From the IMG/VR virus record IMGVR_UViG_3300012984_000016, positions 1 through 64,000 of that record: 64,000 nt of DNA. The stretch is one strand, 5' to 3'. The DNA comes from a virus. Made by a program: the position numbers and the translations under genes. The notes under the pieces are model-generated. The model was not told the DNA's origin. It saw nothing but the letters and a program-made list of their open reading frames with translations, and ran no database searches. Positions 31,031-38,575 of the stretch are shown piece after piece (the first letter of the stretch is position 1; each line of letters starts with the position of its first letter).

Positions 31031-32859
31031 AACTCGGCATCGCCAAGGCGTCCGACGCCTACCCTCAGACGCACCTTGTGCTCGTGGTGCAGATGAAGGA
31101 GGCCTCGGGCGTCGGGTACACCATCCGTGAGATCCTGCCGAAGGGCATCGAGCCGATCCGGGGTCGCAACCGTACCACGGGCGACTGGATCTACCGCTTC
31201 GACATCTCCTATCTCGAGATGCTGATGCTGGCGTTCCCCACGGCTGACCTCAGCGAGGGCCTGCACAAGCGGCTCATCAAGTTGACGCAGCGTGAGATCG
31301 ACAACATGCCGGTGCCGAAGTTGAAGGTCCCCGGCCTGATCAAGGTGTGGCCCGCTGGCACTCCGCTGGCTGGCGAGCCGTTCAGGCTGTTCAACTTCCA
31401 GAAGGTCGCGATCGAGATGATCGTGCGCTACCTCAAGGGTGAGATCTCCTACAAGGACTTCGAGCCCTTCCTGGCCTTTCTGCAGAACGATGAGATGGGT
31501 CTTGGCAAGACGCTCATGGCGCTGTGCGCGCTCCGGCTCGCCGAGGCCTACCCGGCTCTGATCATCGCACCGAAGAACGGCCTCACGGTGTGGGAGCGCG
31601 AGGCGATGCAGAAGTTGGGCCTGTGCGTGACGGTGGTGTCCGCCGACCGCATGAACATGGCGCAGCGCCGCGCTGCCATCGACGCCCGCGACGACATGAC
31701 GGTGATCATCCCCGAGACCACCCGTGGTCGATTCAACTGGACCTACGAGGACAACGGCAAGCGGGCGGATCGCATCTGGGCTGGCAACATCCCCGAGTTG
31801 TACGACTACGAGTACGACACCCTGGTCGTGGACGAGTACCACCGCTACGGCAACCTCGACGCTCAGCAAACCCAGGGCTACCTGCAGATCCAGTCCAAGC
31901 GGCTGCTGCCGATGTCGGGCACCCCGTTCATGAACACGCCCCTTGAGTTGTTCCCCACGCTGCACAAGATGGCACCGGACCTGTACCCGGACTACGAGAC
32001 GTACCGCCTGTCCATCGGCATCTACGAGCAGGGCAAGCCGCGCCCCGTGGGCTACAAGCCCAAGCAGATGAAGAAGTTGAAGAAGTTCATCGACGCCAAC
32101 TCCATCCGTCGCCGCCGCGACCACGTCATCAAGGATCTGCCGAAGGAACACATCGTCACGGTCCCGATCCAACTGACGAAGGAACAGCGCAAGATCTACA
32201 ACGTCGTGCGTGACGAGTTCAAGTTGGTGCTGGAGTCCGGCGAGAAGGTCCCCATGACCTCCGTCCGCTCGCACATCATGCGACTCAAGCAGGCGTGCTT
32301 CTCCCCCGAACTGTTCGGCGGTTCGAAGCACTCCGCCAAGATCGACGAGTTGCAGGAGCGGTTGGACGAACTGGTCGCCTCCGGTGAGAAGGCCCTGCTG
32401 GGCTCCGAGTGGGCCAAGGCGGCTCGCATCATGGAGCGCGAGTTCGCACGGTTCAACCCCGCGTACGTGGACGGCACAATCGCCTCGGTGGACAAGCGCC
32501 AGGCTCAGGCCGACAAGTTCAACACGGACGAGGACTGCAAGTTGTTCATCGGCACCATCAAGGCCAACCGTGAGGCCATCTCACTTCCGGCTGCTTCGTA
32601 CGTCGGCTTCTCTGACGAGGAGTGGAGCCCGCAGGTCAACGCTCAGTTCATCGCCCGCTCGGCGGTCGGTGGACTGCGAGGCCTGGACGCCAAGGTGGAG
32701 CAGGTCATCATCCTCAAGTTCCGCGCCGAGGACACGGTGGAGGAGCGGCTCGAAGAGTACCTCCGCGAGAAGGCCAACCTGTTCTCCTCCGTGGTGGACA
32801 AGGACGGTGGCGGGTTCAAGAACCGGACCGAGGCCAAGTCGCTGCTCGACATCCTGTAG
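31027..32859 (+). CDS. SNF2-type DNA helicase/translocase
   Basis: 610 residues. Motif I DEMGLGKT (155-162), motif II DEYH (269-272) and motif III MSGTP (296-300) mark the first RecA lobe of the Swi2/Snf2 group. The second lobe includes LKQACFSPELFGG and TVEERLEEYLREK, the usual end of such helicases. Motif VI, normally Q-x3-R-x2-R, reads QFIARSAVGGLRG, so one arginine is displaced and ATPase coupling may differ. The first 120 residues are unlike known domains. Its role may be in replication, recombination or protein displacement. Confidence 0.8.
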   Translation: MKLGIAKASDAYPQTHLVLVVQMKEASGVGYTIREILPKGIEPIRGRNRTTGDWIYRFDISYLEMLMLAFPTADLSEGLHKRLIKLTQREIDNMPVPKLKVPGLIKVWPAGTPLAGEPFRLFNFQKVAIEMIVRYLKGEISYKDFEPFLAFLQNDEMGLGKTLMALCALRLAEAYPALIIAPKNGLTVWEREAMQKLGLCVTVVSADRMNMAQRRAAIDARDDMTVIIPETTRGRFNWTYEDNGKRADRIWAGNIPELYDYEYDTLVVDEYHRYGNLDAQQTQGYLQIQSKRLLPMSGTPFMNTPLELFPTLHKMAPDLYPDYETYRLSIGIYEQGKPRPVGYKPKQMKKLKKFIDANSIRRRRDHVIKDLPKEHIVTVPIQLTKEQRKIYNVVRDEFKLVLESGEKVPMTSVRSHIMRLKQACFSPELFGGSKHSAKIDELQERLDELVASGEKALLGSEWAKAARIMEREFARFNPAYVDGTIASVDKRQAQADKFNTDEDCKLFIGTIKANREAISLPAASYVGFSDEEWSPQVNAQFIARSAVGGLRGLDAKVEQVIILKFRAEDTVEERLEEYLREKANLFSSVVDKDGGGFKNRTEAKSLLDIL

Positions 32860-32866
32860 CAGCGCG

Positions 32867-32872
32867 TACAAT
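32867..32872 (+). promoter_or_regulatory. possible -10 box
   Basis: TACAAT preceded by GCG in the 36-base gap after the helicase gene; the next gene has AGAAGGAG and ATG 24 bases on. No clear -35 box, hence low confidence. Confidence 0.35.
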
Positions 32873-32895
32873 ACTTGCAACGAGAAGGAGTTGTC

Positions 32896-33267
32896 ATGAA
32901 GGACAAGAAACTGCGCGAACTGATCGACGAGCGCGAGGTCATGAAGAAGAACGAGGACGCGGTCATCGCGGCCCGCAAGGCTGTGGACGCGAAGATCATC
33001 AAGGAACTCGACGAGCGCAAGACCAAGTCCCTCACGATGGACGACGGTCTCAAGGTGACCCGCGCCACCCAGAAGCGCACCACGTACTCCTTCGAGAAGT
33101 TGGTCGGTCTCATCGGCGCGACCAAGGCGAAGAAGTACCAGGCCCAGGCTGTCGACAAGGAAGCCCTCGCGGCTGGCATCGGCGAGGGCAAGGTGGCCCC
33201 CGACGTGCTGTCCGGCATCGCTGAGGTCACCGAGTCGGCTCCGTGGATCCAGGTCAGCGGCACCTGA
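32896..33267 (+). CDS. hypothetical coiled-coil protein
   Basis: 123 residues from the ATG after AGAAGGAG. Starts MKDKKLRELIDEREVMKK and forms a long charged helix to about residue 45, followed by a smaller folded part with YSFEKLVGLIGATKAKKY. Shape resembles small phage proteins that load or protect nucleases, but no family is recognised. Its stop overlaps the next start (TGATG). Confidence 0.55.
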   Translation: MKDKKLRELIDEREVMKKNEDAVIAARKAVDAKIIKELDERKTKSLTMDDGLKVTRATQKRTTYSFEKLVGLIGATKAKKYQAQAVDKEALAAGIGEGKVAPDVLSGIAEVTESAPWIQVSGT

Positions 33268-33860
33268 TGTACATCCGGAACCTCACCCGGATCACGAGCC
33301 GGTCGACGGTCAAGCCAGGTGTGACCATCGTCGCCCTGCCGAAGGGTACTGAGGACGGACTGGACCTCGACCTCGAGAAGTACCCGATGGGTGTCCTGGT
33401 GAACGTCGGCTTCTCGTCGTACACCATCCGTGCCGCTGACGGTCATCGCCGGTCGCTGCTGTGGGCCGAGCACGACATGTACCTCGTGCAGGTCACGGAG
33501 ACCACGCCCGACGTGGCTCCGGCGTTCCCGATGCCCGGGGAGGACGAGGCCTTCGATGCCACAGACATGGATCTGGGCGTCAAGGCGGGCCGAGCAGCCG
33601 TCATGGGCATGCCTGGCCACCCCGGCATGCGTTCGCCCGCTGAGATCGCCGACACAGCCGCCAAGGCCGCTGTGGTGATCGAGCGGAAGCGGCTTGCCGA
33701 GCGGCTCCGCGACCGAGCCCTGTGGGTGCAACCGAACGAAGAGAATCTGCCCGCCGAGTTGCAGCCCGCTGCTCAGCGTTGGATGTTCTCCATCGCCACC
33801 CAGATCGAGCAGGGACTGCCGGTCAAGACCCAACAGGAACTTGACCCTGACGATGCGTAG
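33267..33860 (+). CDS. hypothetical protein
   Basis: 197 residues starting MYIRNLTRITSRSTVKPG. An N-terminal small beta-domain (to about 75) is followed by a Gly/Pro/Met linker and a helical C-terminal half with AAVVIERKRLAERLRDRALW. Overlaps the upstream stop. Unknown function. Confidence 0.5.
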   Translation: MYIRNLTRITSRSTVKPGVTIVALPKGTEDGLDLDLEKYPMGVLVNVGFSSYTIRAADGHRRSLLWAEHDMYLVQVTETTPDVAPAFPMPGEDEAFDATDMDLGVKAGRAAVMGMPGHPGMRSPAEIADTAAKAAVVIERKRLAERLRDRALWVQPNEENLPAELQPAAQRWMFSIATQIEQGLPVKTQQELDPDDA

Positions 33861-33872
33861 CGAGTGCGTAAC

Positions 33873-34109
33873 ATGACCACTGGAAGATCGTTGAAGCAGT
33901 GGATCGCCGAGGAGAAGGGTCCGTACCAGGACCACATGACCTCCGGGGAACTCTGCATCTACCTCAACATCAACCCGCGCACCCTGCGTGAGTGGAAGAA
34001 GAAGCCGTGGTTCCCACCACCCGAGGTCATCACAGCCAAGGGTTGGGGACTGTGGTCACCCGATCAACAAACGGCTCTGCTGCGCAGGCGGCTCGGAGAG
34101 GACAGGTAG
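33873..34109 (+). CDS. winged-helix (excisionase/MerR-type) DNA-binding protein
   Basis: 78 residues from ATG at 33873; a GTG at 33864 is an alternative start. MTSGELCIYLNINPRTLREW then KKKPWFPPPEV is the standard helix-turn-helix plus wing of excisionase-like proteins, where the conserved Pro-Arg-Thr/Leu-x-x-Trp lies in the recognition helix. No integrase is visible, so it is more likely a transcription regulator than an excisionase. Stop and next start overlap as TAGTG. Confidence 0.65.
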   Translation: MTTGRSLKQWIAEEKGPYQDHMTSGELCIYLNINPRTLREWKKKPWFPPPEVITAKGWGLWSPDQQTALLRRRLGEDR

Positions 34110-34831
34110 TGGCGAAGAAGAAGTACGAAGCCAAGGACATCAGGAAGCCCCTGATCTTCAAGGTCCGCAAGGGCACCTCGGACGAGAAGTCCATCGCCGA
34201 GGTCGTGACCCGCAGGGGTTACGGTCGCTACAACTTCACGCCGCGCCCCGGTGAGCAGTGGATCGACCTCGGTGCGAACATCGGCGCGTTCGCAGTGTGG
34301 GCAGCCGCTCACGGTGCCAACGTCGCTGCGTACGAGCCCGAGCCCGGGTGCTACGAGCGCCTGGTGATCAACGCCGGTCTCAACGGCAAGACGATCCAGG
34401 ACCGCATCACTCCGATCCAGTCCGGCGTTGCTGCTGACGCTCGCAAGAAGAAGATGCACATGTCCGTGAACTCCGCTCGCGGCAACGTGTGGCGGTCGTC
34501 CATGTTCAAGGACTGGCAGGGCGGCGAGTCCATCGACGTTCCGGTCACCACCGTCGAGGGTCTCTGGACCCCTGACAACTGCATCAAGATGGACATCGAG
34601 GGCATGGAGATGCCGATCCTCGAACGGTTCGCTGACAAGCCCGTCAAGCGGCTGGTGTTCGAGTGGTCGTTCGACATCGACCCGTCGCTCGACCGCTTCC
34701 GCCAGGTCATCAAGACCCTGCAGGAGACCTACCCCAACGTCAAGGGCGGCAACGTCCCGGACGACGCGCCTGAGGACAAGTGGCAGCCCCAGTGGTTCCC
34801 GCCGTGCCGACTGGTGTACTGCTGGTCATGA
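34109..34831 (+). CDS. FkbM-family methyltransferase
   Basis: 240 residues from GTG (GGAGAGGA upstream). SAM-binding motif IDLGANIGAFAVW and the following AYEPEPGCYERL, plus IKMDIEGMEMPIL, are diagnostic of FkbM-type O-methyltransferases with a Rossmann fold. These usually methylate sugar hydroxyls in polysaccharides or natural products. In a phage it could alter host glycans, a glycosylated phage part, or modified DNA bases; the neighbours do not decide. Confidence 0.8.
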   Translation: MAKKKYEAKDIRKPLIFKVRKGTSDEKSIAEVVTRRGYGRYNFTPRPGEQWIDLGANIGAFAVWAAAHGANVAAYEPEPGCYERLVINAGLNGKTIQDRITPIQSGVAADARKKKMHMSVNSARGNVWRSSMFKDWQGGESIDVPVTTVEGLWTPDNCIKMDIEGMEMPILERFADKPVKRLVFEWSFDIDPSLDRFRQVIKTLQETYPNVKGGNVPDDAPEDKWQPQWFPPCRLVYCWS

Positions 34832-35118
34832 TGGTCATCGTGTTCGTCCTCATCGCCTGGATCATCGGCATGACAGCCATGGCTTGCCTGCTGTTCCTGT
34901 CGTACGCCCAGGACACGGGCGAGGACCCCGAGGTGGCGGTCATGGGTGCTGGCATGGTGCTGTTCTGGCCTGCTGTGCTCGCGGTGGCCGGGTACGTTGC
35001 CGCTCGCACACGCTGGATCCAGCACCGTCAGCAAACATCACCCAGGCCCCCGTGTGTAACGTGTGCACTGAACGGGGTAACATGTACTCAGGGAACGCAG
35101 CGCGACTGCGAGTCTTGA
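34828..35118 (+). CDS. membrane protein with Cys-rich tail
   Basis: 96 residues starting MMVIVFVLIAWIIGMTAMAC, overlapping the methyltransferase stop (ATGA). Two transmembrane segments (residues 2-26 and about 38-58) are followed by a cytoplasmic or periplasmic tail CVTCALNGVTC that may bind metal. Function unknown. Confidence 0.55.
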   Translation: MMVIVFVLIAWIIGMTAMACLLFLSYAQDTGEDPEVAVMGAGMVLFWPAVLAVAGYVAARTRWIQHRQQTSPRPPCVTCALNGVTCTQGTQRDCES

Positions 35119-35144
35119 GTTAAACTTCCACCCGAGAGGTTGCA

Positions 35145-35405
35145 GTGGCCACCAAAGCAAGCACATCAGGCGCGGAGCCCGGTCCCCCGGGACTCGCCCG
35201 TGCCTGGTCCCAGACCACCATCAAGATCGGTCTCGGCAACTTCTCGTCGATCGAGACCTCGTTCGGTGCTACTCGCGACTGCGAGGACGACCCGGACGCG
35301 ATCAAGAAGGCTCAGGACGACCTGCACAAGATGAACGAGAAGCAGATCGAACGGGCCATGAAGAAGTACAAGGCGCTGGAAGGCGAGGTGGGTTACGGTG
35401 GGTAA
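35145..35405 (+). CDS. small hypothetical protein
   Basis: 86 residues from a GTG with GAGAGG upstream, starting MATKASTSGAEPGPPG. Its middle is helical and acidic (DDPDAIKKAQDDLHKMNE), then basic. The stop overlaps the next start (GTG inside the last codons). No family recognised. Confidence 0.5.
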   Translation: MATKASTSGAEPGPPGLARAWSQTTIKIGLGNFSSIETSFGATRDCEDDPDAIKKAQDDLHKMNEKQIERAMKKYKALEGEVGYGG

Positions 35406-36219
35406 GAAGGACAAGAAGGACAAGAAGCCCGCTCCGCTCGAAGGCTCCAAGATCTACTTCAAGCCGAAGGACGGCACGAAGTCCCGACGCGGAGGCATCT
35501 TCCTCCGTGCCATCGACAAGAAGACCTACGAGGTTCAACTCGACGGTGACCCGTTCACCGTATCCGTCAAGGCGGAACAGGTCACCACTTCGAGTAAGAA
35601 CGAGACCCAGGAGGTCCCCGAGATGAGCACCACCACCGCTGACAAGAGCACCACGAAGACCCTCCGCAAGGAGGCCAAGGCGCTCAAGATCGAGGGCTGG
35701 GAGGAGATGTCGCTCGCCGACCTCACCGCCGCAGTCGAGACCGCCCGAGGCAGCAACGGCAAGGCTGACAAGCCCGCCAAGGCCACCAAGGGTGCGGCCA
35801 AGAAGACCACGGCCAAGAAGGCCGCTCCGGCTGCCAAGAAGGCCGCTGCTCCGGCTGCGAAGAAGGCCGCTGCCAAGAAGACCGCTCCGGCCAAGAAGGC
35901 GGCTCCGGCGAAGAAGGCGGCTGCGGCTCCGGTCGAGCCCGCCGCGAACGGCAACCCGTTCAAGCCGGGTACCAACTTCGCGTACATCGCGGACGAGGTC
36001 ATCGCGGGCGGCAAGCGCAGCAAGATGGTCAAGGCGCTCAAGAAGAAGATCGAACTGGCCCCGCGCACGCGAGCCGGTTCGGACTACGACGTGGACGCCG
36101 AACTCGACCGTCGCATCCTGATCGTCGGCCAGACCCTGAAGAACGAGCACAACTTCACGGTCGAGCGCGAGGGTCGCGGCGCGGACGCGACCATCGTCGC
36201 CACCCCTCCGGCTTCCTGA
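35398..36219 (+). CDS. histone-H1-like Ala/Lys-rich protein with SAP-like segment
   Basis: 273 residues. An N-terminal beta-barrel-like part (residues 10-65) precedes LRKEAKALKIEGWEEMSLAD, which resembles the two-helix SAP/Rho-N DNA-binding element. Residues about 125-180 are repeats of AAKK, PAKK and AAPAKK, as in eukaryotic H1 tails and the tail of mycobacterial HU. A folded C-terminal domain of about 90 residues ends the protein. It probably coats or bends DNA. The repeats are also repetitive at DNA level. Confidence 0.65.
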   Translation: MGKKDKKDKKPAPLEGSKIYFKPKDGTKSRRGGIFLRAIDKKTYEVQLDGDPFTVSVKAEQVTTSSKNETQEVPEMSTTTADKSTTKTLRKEAKALKIEGWEEMSLADLTAAVETARGSNGKADKPAKATKGAAKKTTAKKAAPAAKKAAAPAAKKAAAKKTAPAKKAAPAKKAAAAPVEPAANGNPFKPGTNFAYIADEVIAGGKRSKMVKALKKKIELAPRTRAGSDYDVDAELDRRILIVGQTLKNEHNFTVEREGRGADATIVATPPAS

Positions 36220-36234
36220 GCCGGTCGCGAACGT

Positions 36235-36313
36235 CCCTGCTCCACCCGTGAGGATCCCCCGGGATCTTCCCAGCAGCGGTGCCGATACAGCGCTGGTGTG
36301 TGGTGGAGCAGGG
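36235..36313. ncRNA. possible structured RNA or regulatory element
   Basis: CCCTGCTCCACC (36235-36246) is exactly inverse to GGTGGAGCAGGG (36302-36313), enclosing GATCCC-CC-GGGATC and an AGCGCT palindrome. The 79-base element lies just before the tRNA region, after the H1-like gene, with no room for a gene. The closed outer stem with internal hairpins suggests a small RNA or a processing signal. Confidence 0.4.
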
Positions 36314-36320
36314 GCCCTGC

Positions 36321-36377
36321 AAGAGCCCCAGAGCAAGGCGGTCTAACGTTCCGTCCACAAACCGCTCTGGGGCTCTT
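36321..36377 (+). terminator. strong stem-loop terminator before tRNA-Gln
   Basis: AAGAGCCCCAGAGC (36321-36334) is perfectly inverse to GCTCTGGGGCTCTT (36364-36377), with additional CGGT/ACCG pairing inside. TTGTT follows. This 14-bp stem most likely ends transcription of the 30.8-36.2 kb operon. Confidence 0.7.
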
Positions 36378-36382
36378 GTTCG

Positions 36383-36453
36383 TCCGGGATCGTCTAATGG
36401 CAGGACACCGGGTTTTGGTCCCGGCTACGCGGGTTCGACCCCTGCTCCCGGAG
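36383..36453 (+). tRNA. tRNA-Gln (anticodon TTG)
   Basis: Acceptor TCCGGGA (36383-36389) pairs with TCCCGGA (36446-36452). The D-arm shows GTC...GAC, the anticodon arm is CCGGG-TTTTGGT-CCCGG giving anticodon TTG (reads CAA), and the T-arm is GCGGG-TTCGACC-CCTGC. CCA is not encoded. CAA is a rare codon in high-GC hosts, so the tRNA may supplement the host pool. Confidence 0.85.
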
Positions 36454-36475
36454 CAAGTGCAGTCATCGGTGAGAG

Positions 36476-36503
36476 TTTGTTACTTGTGACGATCGGGTAT
36501 AAT
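36476..36503 (+). promoter_or_regulatory. predicted promoter after the tRNA
   Basis: TTTGTT (36476-36481) and TATAAT (36498-36503), 22 bases start to start, with CGGG before the consensus -10. Drives the 36534 gene, which has GAGGGAGAAGG upstream of its ATG. Confidence 0.65.
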
Positions 36504-36533
36504 CACAAGTACAGACGACTGAGGGAGAAGGCC

Positions 36534-37121
36534 ATGAGCCTCGCGAAGATCTACACGGTGGCCAAGTGCCAGAAGGACCAGGGCGAGTGTGAGAAGTGCC
36601 ACACGCCGCTGCCGAAGGGTTCGGCCTACCGCTGGTTCAAGGTCGGGTTCCGGTCCCGCTACAAGCACAAGCGGTGCATGAAGACGGAGTGCAGCCCGCG
36701 CGAGTCCGAGCGCGAGTCGTCGCTGGTCGCTGGCATCTACGCCGCTCAGGAGGGCTTCAAGCCCGACGACGCCGGGTCCGTGGACGAACTCAAGGACATG
36801 CTCAACGACGTGGCCGAGCAGGTCCGTGAGGTCGCCTCGGCCTACTCCGAAGCCGCTGACGCCATGGGCGAGGCTGGCGAGGAGCAGCGCGAGCGCGCCG
36901 AGCACTACGAGTCGCAGGCTGACGACGTGGAGAACACCGACCTCTCGGCCTACGAGGACGACGAGTGCGAGACCTGCAACGCCACCGGCCTGGTGGACGG
37001 CAAGACGCCTGAGGAGCCCGCTCCCTGCCCCGAGTGCGACGGCACGGGGAAGAACCCCGACGCGCTGGACCTGGCCCGCCAGACCGCCCAGGAGGGCGTC
37101 GACGCGATCGAGATGCTGTGA
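36534..37121 (+). CDS. hypothetical zinc-binding protein with DnaJ-type CxxCxGxG motifs
   Basis: 195 residues starting MSLAKIYTVAKCQKDQGEC. The first 60 residues have CEKCHTPLPKG and RCMKTEC (a treble-clef-like site). A helical, acidic middle follows, and then CETCNATGLVDG with CPECDGTGKN, a degenerate DnaJ zinc-repeat pair. No J-domain is present. It may hold nucleic acid or another protein; function unknown. Overlaps the next GTG. Confidence 0.6.
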   Translation: MSLAKIYTVAKCQKDQGECEKCHTPLPKGSAYRWFKVGFRSRYKHKRCMKTECSPRESERESSLVAGIYAAQEGFKPDDAGSVDELKDMLNDVAEQVREVASAYSEAADAMGEAGEEQRERAEHYESQADDVENTDLSAYEDDECETCNATGLVDGKTPEEPAPCPECDGTGKNPDALDLARQTAQEGVDAIEML

Positions 37122-38143
37122 AGCGCAAGGGTCAGCGTCCGGGCATCGTCAAGGACCTCCTGACGTTCAAAGCGAACCTCGCTGTGGAGTTGAAGGACGA
37201 CCCCGGCGACCGCTATGCTCGGTGGTTGAACAACCCCGACAACGCCGGAGCCACCGGCACCATCGTCAACCACTACAAGTCGGGGCCCCTCGGTCTCCCG
37301 ATGGACGATGCCAAGCGCCTCATGGCCAAGTGGGCCCTGTCGCTGGAGGTCAGTGAGAACATCGCGGTCAGCCGCGACCTGTGCGACCTGATCGGCGCGG
37401 CGGGTGAGGACCTGCCGGACGACATGGTCACTCACCACCACCACCTGTTCGCAGAGCATGGGTTCGTGTGGATGGAGAAGCCGATCCAGGACGAGGTCGG
37501 CGAGCACCCCATCGTCGCGCTGTCATGGCACAACGGGATCGGCTGGAGCAACCGTACCGCTACCCGTGGCAACGGTGGAGGCATGCTGCCGGGGATCGAG
37601 ATCAACCTGTGGACGATGGCTGAGGACATCCCCGTCCTGCTCCCGGGCGGTGCCGACTTCCTTCCGTACGGCCTGCCTTCGTTCGGTTGGATCGTGGACG
37701 GAGAGCACCGCGTTCCCAACCCTGAGTGGGACATGGACCTGCCCGCCTCGTCGCTGTCCAGGGTGTCCCGCTTCGTCATCACTATGCAGGCGTTCCTGAG
37801 GGACGAGTTGCCTGCCGTTGCGCGGTTCCCGGCCCCGAGGTCTAGCGCTGCGCTGATGCGCCGCCTGGACTGGCCTGAGCCGTCTGTGACGGTCATCGAC
37901 CTCCGGAAGAGGGCCAAGCGACCGACCTTCGCCAACGACGCGGAGGAAGCCGCCTGGCACCTCCAGAACCGCCACATCGTGCGCGGCCACTGGGCCAAGC
38001 GACACGTCGGTCCCACGCACCCCTCGCACTCCGGCGACGGGGATCAGAAGGAGACCATCTACGTGTACATCAACCCGTACATCAAGGGACCCGAGGACGC
38101 GCCGTTCATCATGTCCGAGAAGGTCAACGCTCTACGGAGGTAG
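37118..38143 (+). CDS. hypothetical protein, actinobacterial/phage family
   Basis: 341 residues from a GTG overlapping the stop before it, starting MKRKGQRPGIVKDLLTF. The end, RHIVRGHWAKRHVGPTHPSH and IYVYINPYIKGPEDAPF, is a pattern I associate with conserved proteins of unknown function on actinobacterial plasmids and phages. An N-terminal helical part and a central part with ALSWHNGIGWSN precede it. No catalytic motif can be named. Confidence 0.55.
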   Translation: MKRKGQRPGIVKDLLTFKANLAVELKDDPGDRYARWLNNPDNAGATGTIVNHYKSGPLGLPMDDAKRLMAKWALSLEVSENIAVSRDLCDLIGAAGEDLPDDMVTHHHHLFAEHGFVWMEKPIQDEVGEHPIVALSWHNGIGWSNRTATRGNGGGMLPGIEINLWTMAEDIPVLLPGGADFLPYGLPSFGWIVDGEHRVPNPEWDMDLPASSLSRVSRFVITMQAFLRDELPAVARFPAPRSSAALMRRLDWPEPSVTVIDLRKRAKRPTFANDAEEAAWHLQNRHIVRGHWAKRHVGPTHPSHSGDGDQKETIYVYINPYIKGPEDAPFIMSEKVNALRR

Positions 38144-38145
38144 TC

Positions 38146-38463
38146 ATGGACATCGGGACCCCGCACCCGCTGACCGCTGCACAGACCGGCACCTCGGCTC
38201 AGGTGATCGCCGAACGGTGGCGCATCCTGGAAGCGATGGACGAGGGCGAACGCATCCGCTTCGAGCCCAACAAGCGAGGCCACGTGTGGGTGAAGAACTT
38301 CCCACACCCGCTGTACCCGTGGTCTCAGTACGTCCCCGGCGACACTCCCGGATCGGGCGTGTACACCAAGGTCGGTGACATGTGGACCTCGGCACGCATC
38401 GTCGAGGAGTGCGACAACCGTCAACTCGTCAGTGCGATGGACATGCCCTTCTCGACCTGGTGA
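38146..38463 (+). CDS. hypothetical protein
   Basis: 105 residues, two bases after the previous stop, with GGAGG in front. Starts MDIGTPHPLTAAQTGTSAQV; alpha/beta order with RWRILEAMDEGERIRF and WTSARIVEECDNRQLV. Last gene of the rightward operon, before a bidirectional terminator. No family recognised. Confidence 0.5.
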   Translation: MDIGTPHPLTAAQTGTSAQVIAERWRILEAMDEGERIRFEPNKRGHVWVKNFPHPLYPWSQYVPGDTPGSGVYTKVGDMWTSARIVEECDNRQLVSAMDMPFSTW

Positions 38464-38467
38464 CAGC

Positions 38468-38515
38468 AGAGAGCCCGCTCCATGTTGCGCTGGCGAGGCG
38501 CGGAGCGGGCTCTCT
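38468..38515. terminator. bidirectional terminator between convergent operons
   Basis: AGAGAGCCCGCTCC (38468-38481) is perfectly inverse to GGAGCGGGCTCTCT (38502-38515), a 14-bp stem with a 20-base loop. It lies just after the last rightward gene and before the end of the leftward lysis cassette. The remaining gap to 38575 holds no gene. Confidence 0.75.
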
Positions 38516-38575
38516 CATGCTTGGGACCTCCAGGCGATGCTTAGTTTACCTCATCGCCGAAGGGTCACGCAGTAC

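Noticed and set aside
30835-32331. Long minus-strand frame over the SNF2 helicase
   Set aside because: Helicase motifs I-III on the plus strand fix the coding strand; the antisense product has no motif.
33873-34109. Reading the HTH protein as an excisionase and so the phage as temperate
   Set aside because: No integrase, attachment site or repressor was found in the window; the fold is also common in transcription regulators.
35760-35940. Direct repeats that might be taken for a CRISPR array
   Set aside because: They are codon repeats for Ala-Lys-Pro in the H1-like protein, with no unique spacers of constant length.
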